NCBI RefSeq assembly: GCF_008632075.1
Contig: NZ_VWVM01000005.1
Span: forward strand, 62,001-126,000
Reading direction: 5' to 3'
Source of the DNA: Candidatus Pantoea gossypiicola
Lineage (GTDB): Bacteria > Pseudomonadota > Gammaproteobacteria > Enterobacterales > Enterobacteriaceae
DNA: 64,000 bases
Part shown: piece after piece, positions 1 to 7,906 of the stretch
Layout: every line of letters starts with the position of its first letter
Numbering within the stretch: position 1 is the first letter of the stretch
Translations under genes and position numbers: made by a program
Notes under the pieces: model-generated
Seen by the model: the letters and a program-made list of their open reading frames with translations, nothing else
Database searches by the model: none
What the model was told of the DNA's origin: nothing

Positions 1-348
1 GCTGTGAGCGACAAATATTATATTACTATAATCGGATAAATTTATTTGACATTCACCAACAAGTAACTCTGATAATTCATCAACAGGAAGATTGACTTCT
101 TTTTTTGTTAGTGATGTGAACAACCTGGCAAGTAGATTTCTACTTTTACCGTAGGTATTCGTAAAATTAGTGAAATACTCAAAACAAGCTATATCAAAGG
201 CATCACAAAAATCTTCATCCTCACATATAAGCTGTGGAAAGGATGTGATCTTATCAACTGCCCACGTATCACTTCCGCCTTTTAAGCCATGTATAAACAA
301 GATTAAGTGTTTAGCATTATTTTTTTTCTTCCAGATTAACATACTCAT
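1..348 (-). CDS. Alpha/beta-hydrolase fold protein, N-terminal part (runs off left edge)
   Basis: The minus strand is open without a stop from an ATG at 348 to the window edge (116 codons); a second ATG lies at 342. The product begins MSMLIWKKKNNAKHLILFIH, followed by GLKGGSDTW. The HG near residue 19 is the usual oxyanion-hole motif of lipases and esterases. The last visible residues, FVAHS, look like the start of a nucleophile elbow (G/A-H-S-x-G). A purine-rich AAAGAGACAG precedes the ATG. The gene is AT-rich and diverges from ardC, so it is probably ICE cargo. Such N-terminal hydrolase domains occur in free esterases and in larger defence-type proteins; the missing C-terminus prevents a choice. 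Confidence 0.62.
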   Translation of the reverse strand, partial: MSMLIWKKKNNAKHLILFIHGLKGGSDTWAVDKITSFPQLICEDEDFCDAFDIACFEYFTNFTNTYGKSRNLLARLFTSLTKKEVNLPVDELSELLVGECQINLSDYSNIIFVAHS

Positions 349-773
349 TACTGTCTCTTTATTTTTTTCAGTAGGATTTCTGTGTGAATAATTACATTCT
401 CTAACCAATTGTTTCACTAATCAATCAGAATTTTCACTCTCAAGGAGTGGCTTGAAAAATCTTTTAAATCAATAAATTATGATGGTTTTGATTGCATGCG
501 TATTGCTACGGTGCAGTTATTCATTCAATAGTTCAAACCCTTTTCACCGCTGCATAGCAAGGGGCGCTGCGCCCGGCTATGCAGGGGCAAGTTTTTTTCT
601 CTCGTGCGCTTTTCGTTCTCCGTATCTGCTTCCGGTTAATCTTTTCCCAACACAACCCGTCCCGTAAGGGTAAATGGCACGCATGCTGCGCCCTTGCTGG
701 CCGGAACGATGCCGGGAAAGCGAACCGTCAGGCGATACGAAGACGAAAATCACACACTGACGGAGAAAAAACC
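349..773. other. Divergent intergenic region with hairpin
   Basis: This stretch separates the leftward hydrolase gene from rightward ardC. The first part is AT-rich; from about 540 it becomes GC-rich and holds a strong stem-loop (550-584). I see no convincing protein in it: two short forward frames lack ribosome sites and recognisable sequence. It probably carries the promoters of both flanking genes. Confidence 0.5.
550..597 (+). promoter_or_regulatory. Strong stem-loop upstream of ardC
   Basis: CTGCATAGC (550-558) pairs perfectly with GCTATGCAG (576-584). Inside, GGGCGC and GCGCCC (562-574) form a second stem around one base. A run of seven T follows at about 591-597. It could be an attenuator or terminator. 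Because ArdC is a leading-region-type gene, a single-stranded-DNA promoter or replication-initiation hairpin is also possible (inference). Confidence 0.4.
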
Positions 774-1718
774 ATGAAGATTTCCCTGCATACCCAGACT
801 AGAGCCCCTAACGCCGCAGCGACGACCAGCGTATCCCCGCTGGACCCGTCAGGCTCCTCAAAAACGAAATTTTCTAAAACCAGAACAGATAATTATCAGA
901 CCATTACCGACAACATCATCACAGCACTGGAAGCCGGTGTAAAACCGTGGTCCTGCCCGTGGCAGCGCGTATCGGGCATGTCTGGTCTGCCATCCAATTA
1001 TGCCACCGGCGTACCCTACAGCGGCATGAATATCATGTTGCTGTGGTGCAGTGCGTCAAAACAGGGTTTCAGTGATTCCCGCTGGATGACCTACAAACAG
1101 TCTCAGACAGCAGGTGGACAGGTTCGCAAGGGCGAACATGGTACGACGGCCATTTTCTACACCACGCTGGAGAAGGAAAACGACGCAGGAGAAATTGACC
1201 ATATCCCGATGCTTAAAACTTTCACCGTGTTTAACGTTCAGCAAATCGACGGCTTGGCCCTGACAACTGAAACAGTCAGCCCGGAAGCAACCTTTGACCC
1301 GTTGCCGCATGCTGAAAATCTGTTCAGGAAGAGCGGCGCAAGCATCATCGAGAAAGGACAAAATGCCTTTTTCAGTCCATCCTCTGATGAAGTCTGGTTA
1401 CCAGCGCGCCATCTGTTTTCGGATGCGGCTAACTTCTACGCTACTGGCCTGCATGAGCTGGTTCACTGGAGTGGTGGTAAAAAACGCCTGAACCGTGAAA
1501 TGAAAGGGAAGTTTGGCAGTGCAGATTATGCAGAGGAAGAATTGGTGGCGGAGCTGGGAAGTGCTTTTCTGATGGCGGAACTGGGGATTGAGGGAGAGGT
1601 ACAACATGAAAGCTATATTGCTTCCTGGCTGAAAGCGCTGAAAAACGACAAGCGTTATATTTTTAAAGCGGCCAGCGCCGCCTCCAAAGCGCATCGTTAT
1701 CTGATGGATAAACTCTGA
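774..1718 (+). CDS. ardC: ArdC-like antirestriction protein with zincin domain
   Basis: The 314-residue product has an N-terminal ssDNA-binding-type domain (about 35-160; TITDNIITALEAGVKPWSCP is typical of the ArdC/DUF1738 family). A C-terminal metallopeptidase-like domain has the HELVH zinc motif at residues 227-231 and a following EELVAELG (255-262) that supplies a third ligand. ArdC proteins protect incoming single-stranded DNA from host restriction during conjugation. The ATG at 774, after GACGGAGAAAAAACC, is preferred over an upstream in-frame start at 579 that lies in the hairpin region. It is the only rightward gene in the transfer segment, fitting separate early expression after transfer. 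Confidence 0.88.
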   Translation: MKISLHTQTRAPNAAATTSVSPLDPSGSSKTKFSKTRTDNYQTITDNIITALEAGVKPWSCPWQRVSGMSGLPSNYATGVPYSGMNIMLLWCSASKQGFSDSRWMTYKQSQTAGGQVRKGEHGTTAIFYTTLEKENDAGEIDHIPMLKTFTVFNVQQIDGLALTTETVSPEATFDPLPHAENLFRKSGASIIEKGQNAFFSPSSDEVWLPARHLFSDAANFYATGLHELVHWSGGKKRLNREMKGKFGSADYAEEELVAELGSAFLMAELGIEGEVQHESYIASWLKALKNDKRYIFKAASAASKAHRYLMDKL

Positions 1719-1841
1719 GGCCGGAGCCGGACAACCGCAAGGGAATGCGGTTACATGGTTTTAACCGGCAACGCTGCAGGGCGCAGACTGAGGCGGAACG
1801 CAGCACAGCGAGTACCGGACAGTCTGCGCCTCGCAGTGGAA

Positions 1842-1881
1842 TAAAAAAAATTCCGGCCTGGCGGTATCGCCGCCAGGCCGG
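1842..1881 (-). terminator. Rho-independent terminator of the leftward transfer operon
   Basis: CCGGCCTGGCGG (1853-1864) and CCGCCAGGCCGG (1870-1881) form a perfect 12-bp stem with a 5-nt loop. On the minus strand the stem is followed by AATTTTTTTTAT. It lies 30 bp past the relaxase stop, so it ends the leftward mob/virB transcription unit and faces ardC. Confidence 0.85.
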
Positions 1882-1911
1882 TGAGGCCATCACGATGACC
1901 TGAATAAAAGC

Positions 1912-2658
1912 TTACGTATAGCTGCCTAATGAAAGGTGTTTCAGTTCATCAAAGGTATAAATGCGAAACACCCGACGGTGGCGTTCTTCCAGCGGGACGT
2001 GCTGATGGTTGATGATGACGTGTCTGATGCTGTCAAACAGCAGTTCAAGTGCCCGTTTTTTCTGTGGGTCAGGCATGACATAAAAAACATAAATCCAGTT
2101 CTTGCGGGTACGGGCCAGCAGGTGACTGGCAATTATCGACTGATAACGGGCCCGGGTTTTCAGGCGGCGCTCGGTTTCAATGGCAATAACTTTTCCGTCA
2201 GGCAGGGTCAGTAACCCATCTGGGCGATGTTTTACCTGATACTTGCTGATAAAAGTGGTCCGGTCGCCGTTAATCCATCCCGAAGCACCTTTTTTCTCCA
2301 GAATAAGTCTGGCGGCCTGATTATCAAGATGATGCTCCAGCGTCCAGCCGGTAATTCTGGACGGTTCAAACCTCGCGGGAAAGATTTTATCATCCGGAGT
2401 TAACACCACCGCCAGCCCGTCGCTGGTGATCCCCCATAATGAAATCTTCATTGTCCGTGATTCAAGCACATGCTTCTGGATTAACCCCATTTGCTCAGTT
2501 TTTGCCAACAGCGAATAAAGCGATTTATGATCCCGGAAACCAAATAGCAGCATCAGCGTTTTGAAATCGCTGTAGGTTTCTTCTTTCAGGAAGTTCAGCA
2601 GTTGTTTTATTTTTTCTCTGTTGCGTGTCTGGCGCTCTTGATATGTAGAAATCAGCAT
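1912..2658 (-). CDS. mobC: MOB_C-type relaxase (MobC)
   Basis: The 248-residue protein has an N-terminal winged-helix-like part (about 10-85) and a C-terminal nuclease-like core. HRPDGLL (D147) followed by VIAIETERR (E161, E163) resembles the PD-(D/E)XK arrangement of the CloDF13 MobC relaxase family, which nicks oriT without the usual HUH histidines. It starts with ATG after AAGGAGCGGTT and lies 9 bp after the coupling-protein gene, so the two are co-transcribed. No other relaxase candidate is visible in the element. The family assignment comes from the sequence pattern and gene context; it would also match proteins annotated as replication-relaxation. Confidence 0.75.
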   Translation of the reverse strand: MLISTYQERQTRNREKIKQLLNFLKEETYSDFKTLMLLFGFRDHKSLYSLLAKTEQMGLIQKHVLESRTMKISLWGITSDGLAVVLTPDDKIFPARFEPSRITGWTLEHHLDNQAARLILEKKGASGWINGDRTTFISKYQVKHRPDGLLTLPDGKVIAIETERRLKTRARYQSIIASHLLARTRKNWIYVFYVMPDPQKKRALELLFDSIRHVIINHQHVPLEERHRRVFRIYTFDELKHLSLGSYT

Positions 2659-2667
2659 AACCGCTCC

Positions 2668-4527
2668 TTAAAAATCCAGCGGGGACAGGTGTTCTCCTTC
2701 ATCAGGTTGGGGCTCTGCCGGTTTGACTTCGCTTTCGTTGAAGAAAAGATCCGGGTGCGTTGTCATCACATCCTGTATGGATGGTTTATCATCCTCGTCA
2801 AAATCCAGTGCGATTTTCACCGGTGCCGCCGATGCGGCAATATCAGGGGAAACCGAGAAGATTTTTAGCTGACTCTTTCTGATCTTTATCGGTGAAATCA
2901 GTGAGGCAGAAGGTAGCGTTTTTGTCGTAAAGATAAAGCTGACAAAATCGTGCAGGTTCAGGATCATGTTACTGTCAATAAAGTAACGTTCGGCCTGGCG
3001 GATTGTGCGCTCACTGTCGATGGTCTCTGTCAGCATATTATCCGTTTTAGCCTTACGGAGTTCATCATCCACCAGAATAGTGCCTGACATTCTTGCCACC
3101 CATTCCGCCGTATCCGGGTCCATGACGCGATAAACCAGTTTGAATTTGGCATTTTCAACGACCGCACCGACAACGGCATCACCTTTCAAATCTGCCGGGC
3201 AGTCTTTTAAATCGGCAATGGACTGGTGGTCCATAATAATATGCACGCCTTTATCCCGCGCCGCACCTAAACCTTCCAGCGCTGGCCGGGATAAATGATA
3301 TTTCAGTTCGGAAAGATAAATAGCTATGGAGCGGGGAACGTTTGTTACACGGTCGCGCCTTTCTGCTAACTGGTACAGGCGAACCAGTAACATGCGCTGG
3401 GTTGTAATAATTTTGCTGTTTCGCATGGAGCCGATAACATAGCAACAGCCGCCTTCATCAAACATTTGTTGAAGTGAAAAACCTTCCGGTGAATTAATGG
3501 CATTTAATAATGCCAGCTCTTCAATCTTACCGAAAAATGCTTTGATTTTTTCGGCAATGCTCTGAACGTAGTCACCGTTATAAACATCACGGAGAGTTGC
3601 CGATGGGTTATCACTGACAAATTGCGCGGCCATACGTGCGGCTTTTCGGTCATCAATGCGATAAAAATCCGATTCCTGCCCTTTTTCCGCCAGGCTGAAA
3701 CCGGCAACAAACAATTCTTCCAGTTCATCGGGCGTGATATCTTCAATCAGATTTAACTGGTATTGCTGTTTTCGCAGGTCGATTAAGGCAAAGGGTTTGC
3801 CTGCATCCTCGCAGGCTTTGCGGTAAAGATGCGGTGCCCATTCATCATCCTTGGGGTCCATAACAAACACACCTTCACCGGCCAGAATGCTTTGATAAAG
3901 CAATATACCAGCAGCAACCCCTTTACCGGCTCCTGTGGTGCCGATAATATCCGCGTGTTGTTTCTGCCAGTCCTTTAACGGGAGATACAACGGCTCCTTC
4001 TCGCTGTCCATACCAGTAAAAATACCTTTATTCAGGTCGATATAATCCAGCGGGTTATAATGCAGTGTTTCCGGCAGCAGGGATTTTACGGTGCGGACAT
4101 CGGTGCGCAATTCCCGTTCAAGGGTGGTTTTTTTAACAAGGCGTTTCTTTATTCTGTCCAGTTCAGGCGTGAATACCCGGCGAAGCATAATATGAAAAAT
4201 AATCCCGGTCACAGTGAAAGTGATCCGTACTGCCCACGCCAGTACCGTATTATCACTGGTGAGTCTGATTTTATACAGCCACTGAAAGGATCCGATAACT
4301 ATCGGGGCCATTGTGCCAGATATAAAACACAACAGCGAAAAAGCAATAATCAGCTTTTTCCATAACGGGGCCTTCTGCCGTTCATCGCTTTTCATCGACG
4401 TAAAAAACGGCATCGTCAGCCCCGCTAATAACGCCAGTATCAGTTGTTGCTGTTGCACAAAAGCGAGCAGTGCCAGCATCCCGTTCACTATCGGCGACAG
4501 TGAAGCGGTAAGCTTATTTAAAATCAT
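2668..4527 (-). CDS. mobB: VirD4/TraG-type coupling protein (MobB)
   Basis: The 619-residue ATPase recruits the relaxase-DNA complex to the secretion channel. Hydrophobic segments in the first 115 residues anchor it in the inner membrane. Walker A is GTTGAGKG (196-203) and GVFVMDPKDDE follows about 25 residues later. IIMDHQSIADLK in the C-terminal half resembles the conserved VirD4 segment. The ATG at 4527 follows AAGGAGGCACG and is clearly better than an in-frame start at 4557 that lacks a ribosome site. In CloDF13-type systems MobB is the coupling protein paired with relaxase MobC, exactly the order here. The palindromic oriT candidate lies directly upstream. Confidence 0.88.
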   Translation of the reverse strand: MILNKLTASLSPIVNGMLALLAFVQQQQLILALLAGLTMPFFTSMKSDERQKAPLWKKLIIAFSLLCFISGTMAPIVIGSFQWLYKIRLTSDNTVLAWAVRITFTVTGIIFHIMLRRVFTPELDRIKKRLVKKTTLERELRTDVRTVKSLLPETLHYNPLDYIDLNKGIFTGMDSEKEPLYLPLKDWQKQHADIIGTTGAGKGVAAGILLYQSILAGEGVFVMDPKDDEWAPHLYRKACEDAGKPFALIDLRKQQYQLNLIEDITPDELEELFVAGFSLAEKGQESDFYRIDDRKAARMAAQFVSDNPSATLRDVYNGDYVQSIAEKIKAFFGKIEELALLNAINSPEGFSLQQMFDEGGCCYVIGSMRNSKIITTQRMLLVRLYQLAERRDRVTNVPRSIAIYLSELKYHLSRPALEGLGAARDKGVHIIMDHQSIADLKDCPADLKGDAVVGAVVENAKFKLVYRVMDPDTAEWVARMSGTILVDDELRKAKTDNMLTETIDSERTIRQAERYFIDSNMILNLHDFVSFIFTTKTLPSASLISPIKIRKSQLKIFSVSPDIAASAAPVKIALDFDEDDKPSIQDVMTTHPDLFFNESEVKPAEPQPDEGEHLSPLDF

Positions 4528-4572
4528 CGTGCCTCCTTCGTCAGCGATTCGCCCCATGACATCGCCCCATCA

Positions 4573-4610
4573 GTTCGCCCCACGGTGTCGGGCGAAAAGG
4601 CGGGGCGAAC
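4573..4610. repeat. Inverted repeat upstream of mobB
   Basis: GTTCGCCCC at 4573-4581 is perfectly repeated in inverse as GGGGCGAAC at 4602-4610, with a 20-nt spacer. It lies 46 bp upstream of the mobB start and may be a relaxase/accessory-protein site or an operator. Confidence 0.6.
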
Positions 4611-4645
4611 GTATGGGGTAAAGAAGGTGGTCGCTGTGCGGCCAT

Positions 4646-4671
4646 GTGCAGGAAAGCATGCTTCCCTGCAC
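4646..4671. repeat. 26-bp near-perfect palindrome
   Basis: The segment reads GTGCAGGAAAGCATGC then TTCCCTGCAC; all but one base pair match around the central GCATGC at 4656-4661. A symmetrical site of this length suggests binding of a dimeric protein or cruciform extrusion at the candidate oriT. Confidence 0.6.
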
Positions 4672-4776
4672 GAAACGGCGTGCGCCAGTACATGCGGGCT
4701 GGACGCCCTTATTGCCTGTCACATGGGGGCAATGTCGTGGCTGGACGCCGCGCCAAAACCCCCAGGGTCAAAGGCA

Positions 4777-4946
4777 GCACACCGTCGCCCGCTACGCGCG
4801 ACCACCCCCTTTAAGACGGTCGCTTTCGCCTTTTTCTTCCCTTTACTCGTTCCTCGTAGCGGGAATAAAAGGGAAGCTGACCTTTAAAGAGGGTGGTCGC
4901 GCCACGCTACCGGCTTTTGGCCGGAGACTTAGCTGCGACGGTGTGC
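4777..4946. repeat. 170-bp nested imperfect inverted repeat
   Basis: Outer arms GCACACCGTCGC (4777-4788) and GCGACGGTGTGC (4935-4946) are perfect 12-mers. Middle arms 4796-4814 and 4884-4902 (GCGCGACCACCCC.. and ..GAGGGTGGTCGCGC) match with one mismatch. Near the centre, CTTCCCTTTA and TAAAAGGGAAG pair again. The three nested arms could fold into one long hairpin in single-stranded DNA. Confidence 0.65.
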
Positions 4947-5089
4947 GGGGCGATGCCCCCCAAATAAACCGCTGTCGTGGGCGACAGCTTTTCGCTCGCT
5001 GGGGCGGCGAAATTTATCCGGCTCCCCCCAGCCTGCAAAATCCGCGTGGGCGCGGCTGTTTGCAGGTGAGGCGCGGTGCCTGAATTATT

Positions 5090-5188
5090 TTCGCTCCTTA
5101 ACCCGCGAAAATATTTCTGTCCGCTGCCTCATTTTTACGGCCCCTGTTTCTTCGCTCCTTAATCCGCGAAAAACAGAAGCCGTAAAAA
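5090..5188. repeat. Two 22-bp direct repeats, each a hairpin
   Basis: A 22-bp sequence beginning TTCGCTCCTTAA and ending CCGCGAAAA occurs at 5090-5111 and 5151-5172 with one difference. Each copy has TTCGC/GCGAA arms around a 10-nt loop. The second copy sits inside a longer stem: TTTTTACGGC (5132-5141) pairs with GCCGTAAAAA (5179-5188) and CTGTTT (5144-5149) with AAACAG (5171-5176). Neither strand has a T-run on the 3' side, so it is not a standard terminator. It may be a relaxosome site. Confidence 0.65.
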
Positions 5189-5226
5189 CCTGAAAACCGT
5201 CACGCTCTGTGCCCGTCTCGCCAGTA

Positions 5227-5529
5227 TTAACCACGAACGCGGCCATATTTACTGATGACCTGACTGATAGCCGCCGGGTCTGCCGAATCACATTCAAGTA
5301 AAAACGATTTTCTGGCATCGGCCGTATGGTCAGGAAGAAAACCGTGTTTATTCTCTTTCACGATATTAAAGAATGCCCGTTCAGCGGAATGACATTCACT
5401 GCTGCCACTGTTTCCCGTTGTTTTACCGTACATGCATAAAACCACTTCGCAGGCATCAGCGGCCATTGCGGATGTTGAACATGACGCCATAACGCCGAGA
5501 AATAATAAGGAGAGTATGACTTTCTTCAT
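5227..5529 (-). CDS. TrbM-like conjugation protein
   Basis: The 100-residue exported protein has a signal peptide (about 1-23, ending SAMA) and four cysteines. Its core, ACEVVLCMYGKTTGNSGSSE followed by CHSAERAFF, is typical of the TrbM/KikA family, periplasmic proteins encoded with conjugative pili whose exact role is unclear. It starts 61 bp downstream of the virB11 stop in the same direction. A conflicting minus frame at 5085-5318 overlaps its end and is rejected. Confidence 0.75.
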   Translation of the reverse strand: MKKVILSLLFLGVMASCSTSAMAADACEVVLCMYGKTTGNSGSSECHSAERAFFNIVKENKHGFLPDHTADARKSFLLECDSADPAAISQVISKYGRVRG

Positions 5530-5589
5530 TTCAGTTACCGGTATGATTAATGAAAGGTTGCGTATTTAGGGTAATGTTATTTGCCAGAG

Positions 5590-6609
5590 TTATTGTCTGA
5601 ATGCCTCTTTCATGCTGTTTAAATGAACTGGCTTAAAGTAAATATCACTCATCCGGCGCACATCGCCGTGTATGTCAATACTGACGATGACATCAATGCT
5701 TTTAAGTACCTTGCGTAACAGCACATCAAAAGGAATATTCCGGCAGTCGGGGTTTTCATAGCAGCGGTCAATGATCCCTTCAATACATTCTTCCGGGCTG
5801 CCCGCGTGCATGGAGGTGATTAGTCCTTCATGTCCCGAGCCGACAATTTTCAGCGCGTCCCACGCTTCACGCCCACGAATTTCCGCCAGTAATATCCGGT
5901 CAGGGTTCATCCGATAATTAGCACGAATCAGCCTGCCAGGCGTGACAATAGCGTTATCCCCGGCATCCGCCGGGTAAAAAAGATGAACATAATTGGCATG
6001 GTGATAAAAACGGATTTCAGGATTATCCTCAATGGTGGTTAGCCGGAGATGCAACGGAATATAATGCAGTAGCGTTTTCATATAGGTGGTTTTACCGGAG
6101 CCGGTTTCACCCACAATAAAAATCGTTTTGCCATATTCCACCGCTTTTTCCATAAAGCGGGGAATATTCCCGCTGTTATATAACTGAATCAGTGCATCAT
6201 CCTGACTTTCCGTTTTCTCCTGACCGGCCACACGCTGATAAAATCCCGCATCAATCCATGACTGATGTGTTTTCTGCTCAAACGAGGGCTTGCGCAGCGT
6301 AATGGATACCGTATTACGCTCACAGGCCGGAGGAATAATCGCCTGAATACGTTCGCCGGATCTTAATGTTGCAGAAAGGATGGGTGATGTATCGTCAATA
6401 TTATCGTCATGCCAGGATGCCAGCGCCCTGGCAAAGGCATGACACTGACGCAGCGTGATCGGGGATGCCTGTTTTTGCCAATTCCCCCGGATTTTCGTAT
6501 ACAGTTCGCCCGGCCGGTTAACGGCAATTTCTGTCAGGCCATCCTGCGCAAGAAAATCACCAAAGAGCCGGTTTTTCATAAAGTCCAGTGACAGGTTTTC
6601 AGCGTTCAT
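5590..6609 (-). CDS. virB11: VirB11 secretion ATPase
   Basis: The 339-residue hexameric ATPase works at the inner-membrane base of the secretion system and switches it between pilus assembly and DNA transfer. Walker A is GETGSGKT at residues 167-174; TTIEDNPEI (Asp box), RILLAEIRGREAWD (Walker B region) and GHEGLITSMHAG (His box) follow in the normal order. The length is usual for the family. The start overlaps the end of virB10 by 11 bp, indicating translational coupling. Confidence 0.95.
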   Translation of the reverse strand: MNAENLSLDFMKNRLFGDFLAQDGLTEIAVNRPGELYTKIRGNWQKQASPITLRQCHAFARALASWHDDNIDDTSPILSATLRSGERIQAIIPPACERNTVSITLRKPSFEQKTHQSWIDAGFYQRVAGQEKTESQDDALIQLYNSGNIPRFMEKAVEYGKTIFIVGETGSGKTTYMKTLLHYIPLHLRLTTIEDNPEIRFYHHANYVHLFYPADAGDNAIVTPGRLIRANYRMNPDRILLAEIRGREAWDALKIVGSGHEGLITSMHAGSPEECIEGIIDRCYENPDCRNIPFDVLLRKVLKSIDVIVSIDIHGDVRRMSDIYFKPVHLNSMKEAFRQ

Positions 6610-7906
6610 ACCATTTCTTTTTTAGTCGAAGTTGATAAACAGAGGAAAAATCAATATCCGTGCCGGTCATGATGCCGAGCACATCACCCTGGTTCAGGTA
6701 CATGGTGGGCGGGATACTGATGCTGTTTTCCAGCGTCGTTTTTGCCATTTCAGCCGTGGCGGCACGGGTGTTTTCGGTATAGTCGGTATTGCGGTCTTTA
6801 CCCGGCGCGGCATCTGATGCCGCTGCCGCCACGTCCTGCACGGTACTCAGCATCAGGGCGTTGCCGAAACGCTCCCAGAAATGGCTGTCGATCCAGCCTG
6901 CGATCCCCGCCTCACCAAGCGGGCCGGTAGCCTGCGTATCGGTGAGCGGGATTTGCAGGCTGCCGGGCTCCGGTGTGCGCAGCTCCGTCCACAGCACAAA
7001 CATCCGGCTGCGTCCGTGATGCAGTGCCCCGGTGCGGTAGAAACCACGGGCAACTGTTCCCGCTGGGATCAGCCTTACATGGTTGCTGGCGCTCCAGACA
7101 TCCTCATTGATAAGGCAGGAGATATGGCCGCCAACATCCGACACGAAGCGCCGCATCATCGAACAGGGAATATATCGATCCACCGGGATATAGAGATCAG
7201 GATCGAGGCCCAGCCGCCTGACACCGGTGACGCTGGCGAGGCCCGGATCGTCGCTGTTACTGCTGGCTGCCGATGTGACCCCATCCGGGCAGTGCAGGCG
7301 GCCATCCTTCCCCCTGACCAGTACCAACTGACAAGATGTGTACGCCGTGGATGATGCCGGACTGCCCGACGTTCCCGTGCCGCTGTGCGGTTCGCTACGG
7401 GACGTGCGGGTATTGCCGCCAGCTGTTGTACTGCCGTTGTTCAGCCCATCGGCCAGTGCTGCCGCCTTGTTCAGGGCGGGTGGTTCCGGCGGTAATAAGG
7501 GAGGAGCAGTGTCGCTCTGACTGGCAGGGCCTGCGCTTTCCTGCCTCCCTGGCCCGAACAGGCCAAACGGGTTACTGTCCATGCCCAGATTCTTACGCTC
7601 CTGCTGCACCGCCCCGGAGGAGGGCGGCGGCGCGGTGTCAGATTTTTTCTCATCATCCCTTTTCAGGGCGCTGAGAAGACGATCGCCACCGGATGCCAGC
7701 GCGATGACCAGGACCAGACTCAGCAGGCTGACGATCAGCGTGCGGCGACCGGACGCCTTACGGAAACGGGTCACTTCCGGCTGGCCGGGCGGCGTTTTCT
7801 GCTCCGGCTCCTGATATGTCATTGCCGCGCGGGCGCGTTCACGGGCTTCCGCTTCCCGTTCTGCGGTGGTTTTTTCCGGTTCGTCCGGGAAAGATTTGTC
7901 GGTCAT
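6599..7906 (-). CDS. virB10: VirB10 channel protein
   Basis: The 435-residue protein spans the inner membrane, periplasm and outer membrane as part of the core complex. A cytoplasmic N-terminus (1-52) precedes one membrane segment (about 54-72, RRTLIVSLLSLVLVIALASG). A long proline-, serine- and glycine-rich periplasmic stretch follows (75-210), then the conserved TrbI/VirB10 domain from about 230 (CLINEDVWSASNHVRLIPAG, with GTVARGFYRTG). Its start overlaps virB9 by 4 bp (ATGA). Confidence 0.94.
   Translation of the reverse strand: MTDKSFPDEPEKTTAEREAEARERARAAMTYQEPEQKTPPGQPEVTRFRKASGRRTLIVSLLSLVLVIALASGGDRLLSALKRDDEKKSDTAPPPSSGAVQQERKNLGMDSNPFGLFGPGRQESAGPASQSDTAPPLLPPEPPALNKAAALADGLNNGSTTAGGNTRTSRSEPHSGTGTSGSPASSTAYTSCQLVLVRGKDGRLHCPDGVTSAASSNSDDPGLASVTGVRRLGLDPDLYIPVDRYIPCSMMRRFVSDVGGHISCLINEDVWSASNHVRLIPAGTVARGFYRTGALHHGRSRMFVLWTELRTPEPGSLQIPLTDTQATGPLGEAGIAGWIDSHFWERFGNALMLSTVQDVAAAASDAAPGKDRNTDYTENTRAATAEMAKTTLENSISIPPTMYLNQGDVLGIMTGTDIDFSSVYQLRLKKKWYER

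Larger units (their letters stand above)
4528..5226. other. Palindrome-rich region, candidate oriT
   Basis: This 0.7-kb non-coding stretch between the TrbM-like gene and the coupling-protein gene contains several nested inverted repeats: 4573-4610 (GTTCGCCCC/GGGGCGAAC), 4646-4671 (26-bp palindrome with one mismatched pair), 4777-4946 (long imperfect inverted repeat) and two hairpin repeats at 5090-5188. Frames crossing it are not credible proteins. Relaxase and coupling-protein genes usually border oriT, and no other region of the element is so rich in dyad symmetry. No nic site can be named. Confidence 0.5.

Noticed and set aside
5085..5318. 77-codon minus-strand frame ending the TrbM-like gene
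   Set aside because: It overlaps the TrbM-like gene in another frame and runs through the hairpin repeats; no ribosome site and no recognisable domain.
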